From positions 930,001 to 994,000 of the forward strand of contig NZ_CP076456.1 of assembly GCF_018866305.1 (NCBI RefSeq): a stretch of 64,000 nucleotides of DNA, written 5' to 3'. Under the pieces are notes generated by a model. That model did not search any database and was not told where the DNA came from. It saw nothing but the letters and a program-made list of their open reading frames with translations. Position numbers and translations under genes: made by a program. Shown in pieces: positions 51,329 to 60,197 of this stretch (positions are counted from its first letter, which is position 1; the number at the start of each line of letters is the position of its first letter). Source of the stretch: Arthrobacter sunyaminii (GTDB lineage Bacteria; Actinomycetota; Actinomycetes; Actinomycetales; Micrococcaceae).

Positions 51329-52630
51329 ATGGCCGATGAAAGCACTGTTCCCCCGTCGCGGGTCGCGCACGCGGACCGGATAGATGATGACGGCGGTGCC
51401 CCTGCCAAATGGAAGGTTGTCGGTCCCGGACTCGTGGTGGCGGCCACCGGCGTTGGCGCTGCGGACATGGTGGCTACGCTCGTCGCCGGATCCCGCTACG
51501 GGTACGGTCTGCTCTGGGCGGTCATCCTTGGTGTCATCCTGAAGATCATTCTGGTTGAAGGTGCCGGCCGCTACACCCTGGCCACGGGCAAGACGATTTT
51601 TGAAGGGTGGCGCTCACTCGGCAAATGGACCACCTGGTACTTCGGCCCCTACATCATGATCTGGGGCTTCGTCTACGGAGCCACGGCCATGTCCTCCGCC
51701 GCGCTTCCGCTGGCGGCACTGTTCCCCGCGGTTGATTTGTGGGTCTTTGCCATCCTCATGGGCCTGGCCGGTTTCGCCATGGTGTGGTTCGGGCGGTATG
51801 CGACCTTCGAAAAGATCACTGCGGCACTGGTGGGCATCATGTTCGTCACCGTGGTGGGGCTGGCCGTTATTGCCGCGCCCAACATTCCGGAAATGATGTC
51901 CGGACTTGTACCCATGATTCCCGAAGGCGGCGTGGTGTACACGCTGGCACTTGCCGGCGGCGTGGGCGGAACCATCACCCTGGCGGCCTACGGCTACTGG
52001 CTGCGGGAAAAGGGCTGGTACACGCCCAAGTGGATGCGCGTCATGCGGATCGACAACTCCATGGCGTACGTGATGACCGGCATCTTTGTGGTCGCCATGC
52101 TGATCGTCGGTGCGGAAGTTGTCCGGGCCGCAGGGATCTCCCTCAGCTCAGGCGACGAAGGCCTGCTGGATCTGTACGACGTGCTCAAGGCCGAGTACGG
52201 CGATTTTGTGGGCACCGGCTTCCTGGTGGGGTTCTGGGCCGCATCCTTCTCCTCGATCATCGGTGTCTGGAACGGCGTCTCGCTGATGTTCGCTGACTTC
52301 TGGGGCAACATGCGCGGCAAGGAATCCGGCCACGAAGACACCCGGGTGGGCGGAAAGTACTTCAAGTTCTATCTGCTCTGGCTGACCTTCCCGCCGATGC
52401 TGCTGTTCATCCTGGGCAAGCCGATCGGTCTGATCCTGGCCTACGGTGTCCTGGGTTCACTGTTCATGCCCTTCCTCGCGGTTACGCTGCTGGGGCTGCT
52501 CAACGGCCACCGCGTGCCGAAGGCCTGGGCCAACAAGCTGCACACCAACATTGCTCTGGGCATCACCGCCCTGCTGTTCATCGCGCTCGGCGTACAGCAG
52601 GTGATCGACGCCATCGTCAAGGCGTTCTGA
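51329..52630 (+). CDS. Divergent Nramp family transporter
   Basis: 433 residues from the ATG at 51329 (AGGAG eight bases ahead; a GTG at 51320 overlaps that site). Eleven or so helices with the Nramp overall pattern (GPGLVVAATGVGAADMVATL, VLGVILKIILVEGAGRYTLATGKTIF split, GGVGGTITLAAYGYW). The first-helix DPGN metal motif is replaced by GAAD, and the helix-6 MPH motif is absent. Such relatives are annotated as metal or magnesium transporters, but the substrate here is open. Confidence 0.85.
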   Translation: MADESTVPPSRVAHADRIDDDGGAPAKWKVVGPGLVVAATGVGAADMVATLVAGSRYGYGLLWAVILGVILKIILVEGAGRYTLATGKTIFEGWRSLGKWTTWYFGPYIMIWGFVYGATAMSSAALPLAALFPAVDLWVFAILMGLAGFAMVWFGRYATFEKITAALVGIMFVTVVGLAVIAAPNIPEMMSGLVPMIPEGGVVYTLALAGGVGGTITLAAYGYWLREKGWYTPKWMRVMRIDNSMAYVMTGIFVVAMLIVGAEVVRAAGISLSSGDEGLLDLYDVLKAEYGDFVGTGFLVGFWAASFSSIIGVWNGVSLMFADFWGNMRGKESGHEDTRVGGKYFKFYLLWLTFPPMLLFILGKPIGLILAYGVLGSLFMPFLAVTLLGLLNGHRVPKAWANKLHTNIALGITALLFIALGVQQVIDAIVKAF

Positions 52631-52661
52631 CCTTTTTCAGACAGCTGAAACCTCAGTGCAA

Positions 52662-52697
52662 AACTGCCCTGCCGCGGCTTTCGCGGCAGGGCAGTTT
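52662..52697 (+). terminator. Terminator after Nramp-family gene
   Basis: AACTGCCCTGCCGCG (52662-52676) pairs with CGCGGCAGGGCAGTT (52682-52696), 31 bases past the stop. The T-run is short (TTT). Confidence 0.8.
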
Positions 52698-52812
52698 AGC
52701 GCAACGCAGACACTTCTGCGAGGGCCCCCGCAGAGGGTAAAAAAACTCGTCCCGGGCCATCCACGCCATGATTTCCCTCGGCTACGCTGGAAAGGCGAGA
52801 AGAGGTTGCAGC

Positions 52813-54204
52813 ATGGAAAGTTTCGCAGCAGATGGCCCCCACAGGCTCATTTCAGGGCGATACCGACTCATCGAACCCATAGGCCACGGTGGCATGGCCA
52901 CCGTCTATCGTGGACAGGACGAGGCTCTCGGCCGAGACATCGCCGTGAAGCTCTTCCGGGCCAGCGCCGTCGCTCCAGACGACGTTGGCCGCCAGGAAAC
53001 CGAAATGCGGTTACTGGCGTCCCTCTCCCATCCGGGCCTGGTAACCCTATTCGACGCCGGCAAGGACGATGCCGGACGCGACGACGGCGAGGCCGGCGAA
53101 CCGCGGGCCTTCCTTGTCATGGAGCTTGTGGACGGCCCGGACCTGCGCAAGCGGCTCCGCGACGCCGAGCCTCTGAGCCCGTCGGACGTCGCTTACATTG
53201 GGGCGGAACTTGCCGGAGCCCTGGCGTACATCCATGGGCGCGGGGTGATCCACCGGGATGTAAAGCCGGCCAACATTCTGCTTCCCCCGGCCATTTCGGG
53301 GACCCTCCCGCGGGCCAAACTCACCGATTTCGGCATAGCACGCATGTTGGACGGGGCCCGGATCACGGCCGCGAATGCCACGCTCGGCACCGCCAACTAT
53401 CTGAGCCCGGAACAGGCCAGCTCCCGTGACGTGGGATTCTCCAGCGACATCTACTCTCTGGGTCTGGTGCTTCTCGAAGCGGTAACGGGCCGCATCGAGT
53501 TCGGCGGCAGCGCGGTGGAGGCAGCCATTGCCCGGCTGAGCCGTAATCCCGAGGTGCCGGATGCACTTGGAAGCTATTGGTGTTCGCTGCTCAGGTCCAT
53601 GACCTCCCGCGACCCCGACCAGCGGCCAACCGCAGCGGAAGTATCGGCCGCGCTGCTCGAGTACAGGTGGTCCGGGCACGCCGAGCCGGTGGCGGAGCCG
53701 CGAAACCGGGAGACCGAATGGGAAGCGGACGACGGCGGGCCTCCCACCGCCGACGTCGTCATCCAAACCGCTGGCGAGGGAAACCAACAGGAGCAGGGGC
53801 CGGGAGGCGGGTCCGGCCGGGAAGATGAAACGATGCCGGAAACCGAGCCTGCACCGCCGGAACGGGGCGTGCTGCCGGAACGGGGCGTGCTGCCGGCGCC
53901 GGCGACCGCACGCGCCGCAGGTTCCTCAACGCCCGCTCCGCCGCGGACGCCGCCTCGGGTCGGTTCCGGCAAGAGGCAGCCGGCATCCGCGGCGGCAGCG
54001 CTGCAGGCGGTCCCGGTACGGCCGACAAAGCTGGCGCTGGCGGGACGGACCCTGCTGGGATTCGTGGCCGTGGCGGTCCTGGCAATGGCCGTGATGATGG
54101 TGGCCGACCGGTTGGGCATCTTTCCCCAGGACCAGGGTTATCCGGCAGTTCCCGGCCAGCTGGGGGAGAGCCTTCGCCAGCTGCAGGAAAGCGTCACGCC
54201 GTGA
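52813..54204 (+). CDS. Serine/threonine protein kinase (PknB-like)
   Basis: 463 residues from the ATG at 52813; a longer frame from 52768 lacks a ribosome site. Kinase domain about 15-275: glycine loop GHGGMATVY, Lys46 in IAVKLF, catalytic Asp149 in IHRDVKPANI, DFG Asp172 and an activation loop with GTANYLSPEQA. A Pro/Glu-rich linker (about 290-410), which holds an 18-bp tandem repeat, leads to one membrane helix (about 418-440) and a short outer tail. It lacks PASTA repeats. The stop overlaps the lipoprotein start. Confidence 0.9.
   Translation: MESFAADGPHRLISGRYRLIEPIGHGGMATVYRGQDEALGRDIAVKLFRASAVAPDDVGRQETEMRLLASLSHPGLVTLFDAGKDDAGRDDGEAGEPRAFLVMELVDGPDLRKRLRDAEPLSPSDVAYIGAELAGALAYIHGRGVIHRDVKPANILLPPAISGTLPRAKLTDFGIARMLDGARITAANATLGTANYLSPEQASSRDVGFSSDIYSLGLVLLEAVTGRIEFGGSAVEAAIARLSRNPEVPDALGSYWCSLLRSMTSRDPDQRPTAAEVSAALLEYRWSGHAEPVAEPRNRETEWEADDGGPPTADVVIQTAGEGNQQEQGPGGGSGREDETMPETEPAPPERGVLPERGVLPAPATARAAGSSTPAPPRTPPRVGSGKRQPASAAAALQAVPVRPTKLALAGRTLLGFVAVAVLAMAVMMVADRLGIFPQDQGYPAVPGQLGESLRQLQESVTP
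53856..53896 (+). repeat. 18-bp tandem repeat inside the kinase linker
   Basis: Two exact copies of an 18-base unit (53856-53873, 53874-53891) plus five bases of a third encode PERGVL twice in the juxtamembrane linker, an in-frame length-variable spot. Confidence 0.8.
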
Positions 54205-54506
54205 GGCGCCGGAGAACGCTTTCCGTGGCAGGGGTTCTGCTGGCCGGCACTGCATTGAGCGGCTGCGGGTTTGCCGCACTTGAACCGGGCGCTGCGGAGG
54301 AACTCCGGAAGGAGGTGGCTTCCGTAACGGAGGCAGCACATTCCGGCCGGTATCAGGAGGCACTCCGGGATCTGGACAACCTGGCCGAGCGGCTGGAGAC
54401 TGCTGCCGAAGAGGGGGACGTGTCCCAGACCCGTGAGGAACGGATCAGCGCGGCCATCGACGCCGTGCGACTGAGCCTGGAAGCGGAGATCGCCCTGCAG
54501 AAATGA
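54201..54506 (+). CDS. Small lipoprotein coupled to Ser/Thr kinase
   Basis: 101 residues starting at a GTG that overlaps the kinase stop (GTGA). An Arg-rich n-region, a hydrophobic core and lipobox LSGC (Cys21 or close) mark it as a lipoprotein. The mature part is acidic and helical (ELRKEVASVTEAAHSGRY, NLAERLETAAEEG), possibly a short coiled coil. Function unknown. Coupling suggests a sensor or scaffold outside the membrane for the kinase (inference). Confidence 0.75.
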   Translation: MRRRRTLSVAGVLLAGTALSGCGFAALEPGAAEELRKEVASVTEAAHSGRYQEALRDLDNLAERLETAAEEGDVSQTREERISAAIDAVRLSLEAEIALQK

Positions 54507-54545
54507 CCTGCCCGAACGGAGGACGGCACCGGAGATAATGGGTTC

Positions 54546-54992
54546 ATGACTTCAGCCGAGCGTGCCTCCCATTCTGTCTCCGCAGCCGACTCCGGCAGCG
54601 CACCCGCCTCTCCCGCCGCGGATGACCGGTGCCCCTGCCTGAGCGGGGAAACCTACGCCGGCTGCTGCGGGAAGTACCATTCCGGTGCACAAGACGCTCC
54701 CACCGCCGAGGCACTGATGCGTTCGCGGTACTCTGCCTTCGCCGTCGGCGACCAGCCCTATCTGTTGAAGACCTGGCACCCGTCCACCCGCCCGGCCGTT
54801 CTGGAACTCGACCGCGGACTGCAGTGGCGGCGGCTGGATATTGTGGAAACGTCCGCCGGAGGTCCGCTCGACGATCACGGGGTGGTCCGGTTCAGGGCCC
54901 ATTACCGGGACGGAGCCGCCCGCGGGATCCAGGAGGAAACCAGCCGCTTTGTCCGCGCCAACGGAGTCTGGCTCTATGTGGACGGTGAATAG
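54546..54992 (+). CDS. YchJ/UPF0225 family protein with SEC-C motif
   Basis: 148 residues. A zinc-binding SEC-C-like motif CPCLSGETYAGCC (Cys29, 31, 40, 41) is followed by the YchJ pattern EALMRSRYSAFAVGDQPYL (about 58-76), TWHPSTRP and WRRLDIVE, ending in an NTF2-like half domain. The first 25 residues are Ser/Ala-rich and variable. Function of the family is not established. Confidence 0.87.
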   Translation: MTSAERASHSVSAADSGSAPASPAADDRCPCLSGETYAGCCGKYHSGAQDAPTAEALMRSRYSAFAVGDQPYLLKTWHPSTRPAVLELDRGLQWRRLDIVETSAGGPLDDHGVVRFRAHYRDGAARGIQEETSRFVRANGVWLYVDGE

Positions 54993-55137
54993 CCCGCAGG
55001 TCTTCCACTACCTCGCGCCCGGCTCCTAGGCTGGAACAGACCGACCAGGCGGCGCCTGCCGCCCCGTGTTCCGGAAACCGCCGGACCAGGTTGCTGTAGC
55101 GGCCTGTCAACGATCGGTCCGAGCAGACGAGGACACC

Positions 55138-56193
55138 ATGAAAGCACTTGTCTATGAGGGTCCAGGACAAAAATCGTGGAAGGACGTTCCGAACCCGCAA
55201 ATTCAGGAATCGCGCGACGCCATCGTCAAGATAGACGCCACCACCATCTGCGGCACAGATCTGCACATCCTCAAAGGCGACGTTCCGGCGGTGACGCCGG
55301 GCCGGATCCTGGGTCACGAAGGGGTGGGCACCATCACCGAAGTCGGCAGCGGCGTAAGCAACTTTAAGGTGGGAGACAAAGTCATCCTGTCCTGCGTGTC
55401 CGCCGACGGTTCCTGCACCTTCTGCCGTGACGGCCTGTACTCGCACTGCGTCGGCGAGGAGGGCAGCTCCGGCATCGGCTGGATATTCGGCCACCTGATT
55501 GACGGCACCCAGGCCGAATACGTGCGGGCTCCGTATGCCGACACGTCGCTGTACCACCTGCCGGAGGAGGTCTCCCCTGAACACGGTGTGCTGCTCAGCG
55601 ACATCTTCCCCACGGGCTTTGAAATGGGAGTGCAGTACGGGCAGACGAAGCCCGGTGACGTCGTGGCCGTGATTGGTGCCGGACCGGTTGGCCTGGCCGT
55701 CATCGCCACAGCGAAGCTTTACGGGGCGGCGAAAGTCATCGCCGTGGATTTGGACGCGAACCGGGTGGAGCAGGCACACAAGTTCGGTGCCACGCACGGG
55801 GTGAATTCCGGCGATGCGGACTGGCGCGAGCAGATCATGGCCCAGACGGACGGATGGGGAGTGGACGTTGCCGTGGAGGCGGTGGGCATACCGGCCACCT
55901 TCGAGATGTGCACGAACATTGTCCGCCCCGGCGGGAACGTTGCCAACGTGGGGGTGCACGGCAAGCCTGTGAGCCTTGAGCTGGACCGGCTCTGGATCGA
56001 GAACATCAACATCAGCATGGGGCTCGTGAACACCAATACCCTGCCCATGCTCCTGAAACTGGTTGCCGAGGGAAAGCTCCCGGCCGAGGAGTTCATCAGC
56101 CACCGCTATCCGCTCGATGACATCCTCACCGCCTATGACACCTTTTCCCGTGCGGCGGAAACGGACGCACTGAAAGTGATTCTGCAGGCCTAA
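55138..56193 (+). CDS. Zinc-dependent alcohol dehydrogenase (threonine/sorbitol-dehydrogenase-like)
   Basis: Medium-chain dehydrogenase, 351 residues from the ATG at 55138 with GAGG ahead. It has the catalytic-zinc Cys in TTICGTDLHIL (about 36-46), the GHEGVGTITEVGSG motif (about 60-73), the four structural-zinc Cys in ILSCVSADGSCTFC plus GLYSHC (about 83-103) and the NAD motif GAGPVGLAVIA (about 175-185). The actual alcohol is unknown. Ends with its own terminator. Confidence 0.88.
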   Translation: MKALVYEGPGQKSWKDVPNPQIQESRDAIVKIDATTICGTDLHILKGDVPAVTPGRILGHEGVGTITEVGSGVSNFKVGDKVILSCVSADGSCTFCRDGLYSHCVGEEGSSGIGWIFGHLIDGTQAEYVRAPYADTSLYHLPEEVSPEHGVLLSDIFPTGFEMGVQYGQTKPGDVVAVIGAGPVGLAVIATAKLYGAAKVIAVDLDANRVEQAHKFGATHGVNSGDADWREQIMAQTDGWGVDVAVEAVGIPATFEMCTNIVRPGGNVANVGVHGKPVSLELDRLWIENINISMGLVNTNTLPMLLKLVAEGKLPAEEFISHRYPLDDILTAYDTFSRAAETDALKVILQA

Positions 56194-56207
56194 ACAGATC
56201 CCACCAG

Positions 56208-56245
56208 GCCGCAGGCCGCCGTTCCCCGGCGGCCTGCGGCTTTTT
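56208..56245 (+). terminator. Rho-independent terminator after first alcohol dehydrogenase
   Basis: GCCGCAGGCCGCCG (56208-56221) pairs with CGGCGGCCTGCGGC (56227-56240), followed by TTTTT. Begins 14 bases past the stop. Confidence 0.9.
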
Positions 56246-56275
56246 GCTGCCCGCCCGGCGGAGGAAGATAATGGG

Positions 56276-56297
56276 GGCGGCGCTTTATATAGCCGCC
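56276..56297 (+). promoter_or_regulatory. AT-rich core within GC inverted repeat, promoter-like
   Basis: GGCGGC (56276-56281) and GCCGCC (56292-56297) flank GCTTTATATA, an unusually AT-rich decamer 25-35 bases ahead of the next start. It could be the -10 region of the second dehydrogenase gene. No -35 match is clear. Confidence 0.35.
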
Positions 56298-56322
56298 GCG
56301 GTTTTCGAGAGAGGGGTTTGCC

Positions 56323-57339
56323 ATGTCAGCCGGCACCATGCTTGCAGGACGTCTCAACGTTGAGACGAAGGAATTTGCGCTTCAGGAAGTTCCCATTCCG
56401 GAGCCCGGGCCGGGCTTTGTCCGCGTCAAAGTGGGAGCGGCCGGCGTCTGCCTCTCCGATGTTCATTTGATTCAGGGCCTGCTGCGTCCCCAGTTCCTTC
56501 AGGGCAGCGAAGTGACCCTCGGTCATGAGGTCGCGGGCACCGTGGACCTGCCCGGCCCGGGCGTGACCTCGGCGAAGCCGGGGGACCGCGTGGTCATCCA
56601 GGCCGGCTACGAGTACAACGGCGCCACCCTCACGATGGGCGTGGACTACGACGGCGGCTGGGCCGAGTACGTCGTCGTGCCGGCCGGTGTCCTGGTGCCG
56701 CTGGGAGACGACATTCCCTTTGACCAGGCCTCAATTATTCCGGATGCCGTCTCCACTCCCTGGGGCGCCATTTCCTCCACCGCCGATGTGCGTGCCGGGG
56801 AAGCCGTGGGCGTCTGGGGTATTGGCGGACTGGGCGCGCACGGCGTCCAGCTGCTGCGCCTGATTGGCGCCGCCCCCATCATTGCCGTGGACCCGATTGC
56901 CGAGGCCCGAGAACGCGCCCTGGAATTCGGTGCGGATTATGCGCTGGATCCGATGGCCGAAGACTTCCCGGACGCCATGAAAGCTGCCACCGCGGGCAAG
57001 GGGCTGGACGTGGCGCTGGACTTTGCCGGCGTGGACGCGGTGCGTGCGCAGGCCATCAAATGCCTCGGCCGGCACGGGCGGCTGGTCCTGGTGGGCCTGA
57101 GCGGCACCCCCATCACCATCGCTGACAGCACCGGATTCTCCTTTGCGCGCAAGCAGATCCTGGGTCACTACGGGTCCGAAGCCCACCACGTGCCGCAGCT
57201 GGTGAACCTCACCAGGCTGGGCCGGCTGGACTTCGCAAAATCCGTCAGCGGCCGCATTCCGCTGAGCGAAGCCGCGCAGGCGGTGAAGGCGCTGGACACC
57301 AAAGAGGGCAATCCCATCCGTCTGGTGCTGATCCCCTAA
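56323..57339 (+). CDS. Medium-chain alcohol dehydrogenase without structural-zinc lobe
   Basis: 338 residues, ATG with GAGAGGGG ahead. Catalytic-zinc region GVCLSDVHLIQG (about 44-55), GHEVAGTVDLPGPG (about 68-81) and the dinucleotide motif GIGGLGAHGVQLL (about 166-178). The segment that normally carries four Cys reads QAGYEYNGATLTMGVDYDGG and has none, so the structural zinc is missing. Similar enzymes act on alcohols or quinones; the substrate is unknown. Confidence 0.85.
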   Translation: MSAGTMLAGRLNVETKEFALQEVPIPEPGPGFVRVKVGAAGVCLSDVHLIQGLLRPQFLQGSEVTLGHEVAGTVDLPGPGVTSAKPGDRVVIQAGYEYNGATLTMGVDYDGGWAEYVVVPAGVLVPLGDDIPFDQASIIPDAVSTPWGAISSTADVRAGEAVGVWGIGGLGAHGVQLLRLIGAAPIIAVDPIAEARERALEFGADYALDPMAEDFPDAMKAATAGKGLDVALDFAGVDAVRAQAIKCLGRHGRLVLVGLSGTPITIADSTGFSFARKQILGHYGSEAHHVPQLVNLTRLGRLDFAKSVSGRIPLSEAAQAVKALDTKEGNPIRLVLIP

Positions 57340-57515
57340 GGGAGAAGAAATAACGACGGCGCCCGCACACGAGGCCAGTGAGCCCGGCATCCGGGAAGCG
57401 CTGGCAACTGATACGTCTGCGTGGCTGTTGACGCCCTAGCCACTGCACACCGGCACAGGGCCGGTTTACGCTGGAATGAAAGCAGATCCCACCCAACCGA
57501 CAAAGTGGGTTTGGC

Positions 57516-58157
57516 GTGACAGACTTCATTGCGCAGCGCTGGAATGACATCCTCTTTTCCAGCTGGCAGCATTTTTCGCTGGTGGTGCAGTGCCTCATTG
57601 TCGCCGCAGTCGTGGGCGTGCTGATCGCGGCTTTGGCTTATCGGCGGTCGTCCCTGCGGTCTGCGGCGGACAGCATCAGTGCCGTGGGTTTGACCATTCC
57701 GTCCTTTGCCCTCATCGGCCTCCTTATTGCCCCGCTGGGATTCGGCGTGCTTCCAGCCGTCATCGTGGTGGGCTTTTACGCCCTGCTGCCCATCCTTCGC
57801 AATGGCATTGTTGGCCTGTCCGGTGTGCCCCGGAACACGGTGGAAGCCGCCCGGGGACTGGGGATGGGACGGCTGCGGCTGTTCTTCCGGATCGAACTTC
57901 CGCTGGCGTGGCCGGTCATCCTCTCCGGCATCCGGGTCTCCGGCCAAATGGTGATGGGGATAGCGGCGGTTGCAGCCTACGCCCTTGGCCCGGGCTTGGG
58001 CGGCTTCATCTTTTCAGGCCTGTCCCGGCTGGGCGGTGCCAATTCCCTGGAATCCGTGGTGACCGGCGTCGTGGGGGTGGTGCTGCTGGCACTCATCCTG
58101 GACCTTCTGCTGGTGGGCCTCGGCCGGCTGACCATACCGAGAGGCATCCGTGTCTGA
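57516..58157 (+). CDS. Osmoprotectant ABC transporter permease (OpuCB/D-like)
   Basis: 213 residues, five to six helices, starting at a GTG. The binding-protein-dependent permease motif is VPRNTVEAARGLGMGRLRLF (about 107-126) with RIELPLAWPVILSGIR. It is one of two permeases for glycine betaine, carnitine, choline or proline betaine uptake under salt stress. Its end overlaps the ATPase gene by eight bases. Confidence 0.9.
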   Translation: MTDFIAQRWNDILFSSWQHFSLVVQCLIVAAVVGVLIAALAYRRSSLRSAADSISAVGLTIPSFALIGLLIAPLGFGVLPAVIVVGFYALLPILRNGIVGLSGVPRNTVEAARGLGMGRLRLFFRIELPLAWPVILSGIRVSGQMVMGIAAVAAYALGPGLGGFIFSGLSRLGGANSLESVVTGVVGVVLLALILDLLLVGLGRLTIPRGIRV

Positions 58158-59382
58158 AACGAATTCTCCTTCTGCCCGGTCGTCTGCCGGAATCCTGCTC
58201 CGGGACGTGTCCAAACGGTTCCCCGGCCAGGACCGCGCGGCCGTGGACAACCTGAACATGGAGATCTCCTCCGGAGACATGGTCATGCTGGTGGGACCTT
58301 CAGGCTGCGGAAAGACCACCACGCTGAAAATGATCAACCGCCTCATTGAACCGTCCTCCGGGCAGATCCTGTTGGGCGGCCAGGACATCTCCGCCGCCGA
58401 TGGAGATCAGCTGCGCCGCGGCATCGGCTACGTGATCCAGGCCGGGGGTCTTTTCCCGCACATGACAGTGGCGGCGAACATCGGCGTCGTTCCCGCCATG
58501 CTGGGGTGGGACAAGGCACGCACCGCCCGCCGGGTCGATGAACTGCTGGACCTCGTTTCCCTGGACCCGGCGCGCTACCGGAACCGGTACCCCAAGGAGC
58601 TCTCCGGCGGACAGCAGCAGCGGGTGGGAGTGGCGCGGGCACTGGCCGCGGACCCGCCGGTGCTGCTCATGGATGAACCGTTTGGCGCAGTGGATCCGAT
58701 CACCCGGGAACGGCTGCAGGACGAATTGCTGCGCATCCACGCGGATCTGGAGAAAACCGTGGTGTTCGTGACCCATGATTTTGATGAGGCCCTCAAGCTG
58801 GGGGACCGCATCGCTGTTTTCGCCGAGGGCGGGCACCTGGTCCAGTACGACTCCCCGGAGAGGATCCTGGCGGAACCGGCCAATGATTTTGTGCGGCAGT
58901 TCACCGGCGCCGAAGCCGGCCTCAAACAGTTGGCCCTGGCCCGGATCAGCAGTGTCCCCGCCCTGCCGGTGGTCAGCGGAACCGCCGGAGAAGGACCGCA
59001 GAAACTCCTGGCCCGTGCCCTGGCAGCGGGCCAGCAATCAGCGGTGGTTGTTGACGAAACCCGCAGCCCCGTTGCCTGGTTCTCCGTGGCGGAACTGGAG
59101 CAGATGCAGGTGCTGCCCGCAGACCGGCAGCCGCAACTTCCCGTGGTGGGCCCCGGCGACAACCTTGCCGACGCCTTGAGCCTGGTGCTGGTGTCCAGCC
59201 GTGACGGGGTGCTCGTCACGGATGCGCAGGGGCACCTGCACGGCGTGGTTGACGCTCCGCTCATCCTGCAGACAGTGCGCACGCGGCAGTGGGTATCCAA
59301 CGCCCGACAGGAACGGGAGCGGAAGCGGGCTCCCAGGGGACGCCCGGCAGCGGCGGGTTCCACGGAAGCGGGGCAGCCATGA
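58150..59382 (+). CDS. Osmoprotectant ABC transporter ATP-binding protein (OpuCA-like)
   Basis: 410 residues. ABC domain about 10-245: Walker A GPSGCGKTT, signature LSGGQQQRVGVA, Walker B VLLMDEPFGAVDP. The ProV/OpuCA form continues with a CBS-like regulatory region (about 265-385: RALAAGQQSAVVVDETRSPV, then LPVVGPGDNLADAL and DGVLVTDAQGHLHGVVDAP), which senses ionic strength or nucleotides in relatives. GTG start within the permease gene. The stop overlaps the next permease start (ATGA). Confidence 0.92.
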   Translation: MSETNSPSARSSAGILLRDVSKRFPGQDRAAVDNLNMEISSGDMVMLVGPSGCGKTTTLKMINRLIEPSSGQILLGGQDISAADGDQLRRGIGYVIQAGGLFPHMTVAANIGVVPAMLGWDKARTARRVDELLDLVSLDPARYRNRYPKELSGGQQQRVGVARALAADPPVLLMDEPFGAVDPITRERLQDELLRIHADLEKTVVFVTHDFDEALKLGDRIAVFAEGGHLVQYDSPERILAEPANDFVRQFTGAEAGLKQLALARISSVPALPVVSGTAGEGPQKLLARALAAGQQSAVVVDETRSPVAWFSVAELEQMQVLPADRQPQLPVVGPGDNLADALSLVLVSSRDGVLVTDAQGHLHGVVDAPLILQTVRTRQWVSNARQERERKRAPRGRPAAAGSTEAGQP

Positions 59383-60197
59383 GCACCAACAGTGCGGCAG
59401 GTGTTGTCGCCGTACCGAAACCGGCGGAACGGGAACAGCGGCTCACCGATGCCGAAGCTGCTTCAGAACTCCGGGGAAACTCCCCGCGGGGGCTCATCTG
59501 GCAGCTGGCTGGGATCATTGCGGTCCTCGGGATTCTGCTGTTCTGGCTCTCGACAGCAGACCTGAGCCAGACCGAACTGACCACCCTGGATCCGGCCACC
59601 CTTTGGGTCTACACGCTGGAACACCTGCGGTTGACGGCGCTTTCAGCCGTCATCGTGCTGCTCATCGCTCTTCCGCTGGGGGTGCTCCTCACCCGCAGGC
59701 CGCTGCGCTTTTTGACCGGGCCGGTGCTGGCCGTGGTTAACATCGGCCAGGCGGCACCGGCCATCGGGCTGGTGGTTCTGCTGGCTTTCTGGCTGGGGTT
59801 CGGTTTCCGGACGGCAGTCGTGTCTCTGGTGCTTTATGCCCTGCTGCCCGTGCTGCGCAACACCATGCTGGGTCTGGACAACGTGGATTCCCGACTGGTG
59901 GAAGCCGGGCGCGGGATGGGCATGAGCGCCGCACGGGTGCTGTTCCGGGTGGAGCTGCCCCTGGCCGTCCCGCTCATGCTGGCCGGGATCCGCACCGCCC
60001 TGGTGCTGCTGGTGGGAACCGGAGCGCTCGCCACGTTCATCAACGGAGGCGGGCTGGGCGTCCTGATTACCACCGGTGTGAACCTGAACCTGCCCAGGGT
60101 GCTGATCAGCGGTGCCGTCATGGTAGCCCTGCTGGCCCTGATGGTGGACTGGATCGGCCGTGTGGTGGAGTACGTTGCCCGCCCGAAAGGTCTTTGA
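59379..60197 (+). CDS. Osmoprotectant ABC transporter permease, second subunit
   Basis: 272 residues from the ATG at 59379, which overlaps the ATPase stop. A polar N-terminus of about 40 residues precedes six helices. The coupling motif is VDSRLVEAGRGMGMSAARVL (about 169-188) with RVELPLAVPLMLAGIR. Same family as the product at 57516. The binding-protein gene begins at the very next base. Confidence 0.9.
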   Translation: MSTNSAAGVVAVPKPAEREQRLTDAEAASELRGNSPRGLIWQLAGIIAVLGILLFWLSTADLSQTELTTLDPATLWVYTLEHLRLTALSAVIVLLIALPLGVLLTRRPLRFLTGPVLAVVNIGQAAPAIGLVVLLAFWLGFGFRTAVVSLVLYALLPVLRNTMLGLDNVDSRLVEAGRGMGMSAARVLFRVELPLAVPLMLAGIRTALVLLVGTGALATFINGGGLGVLITTGVNLNLPRVLISGAVMVALLALMVDWIGRVVEYVARPKGL

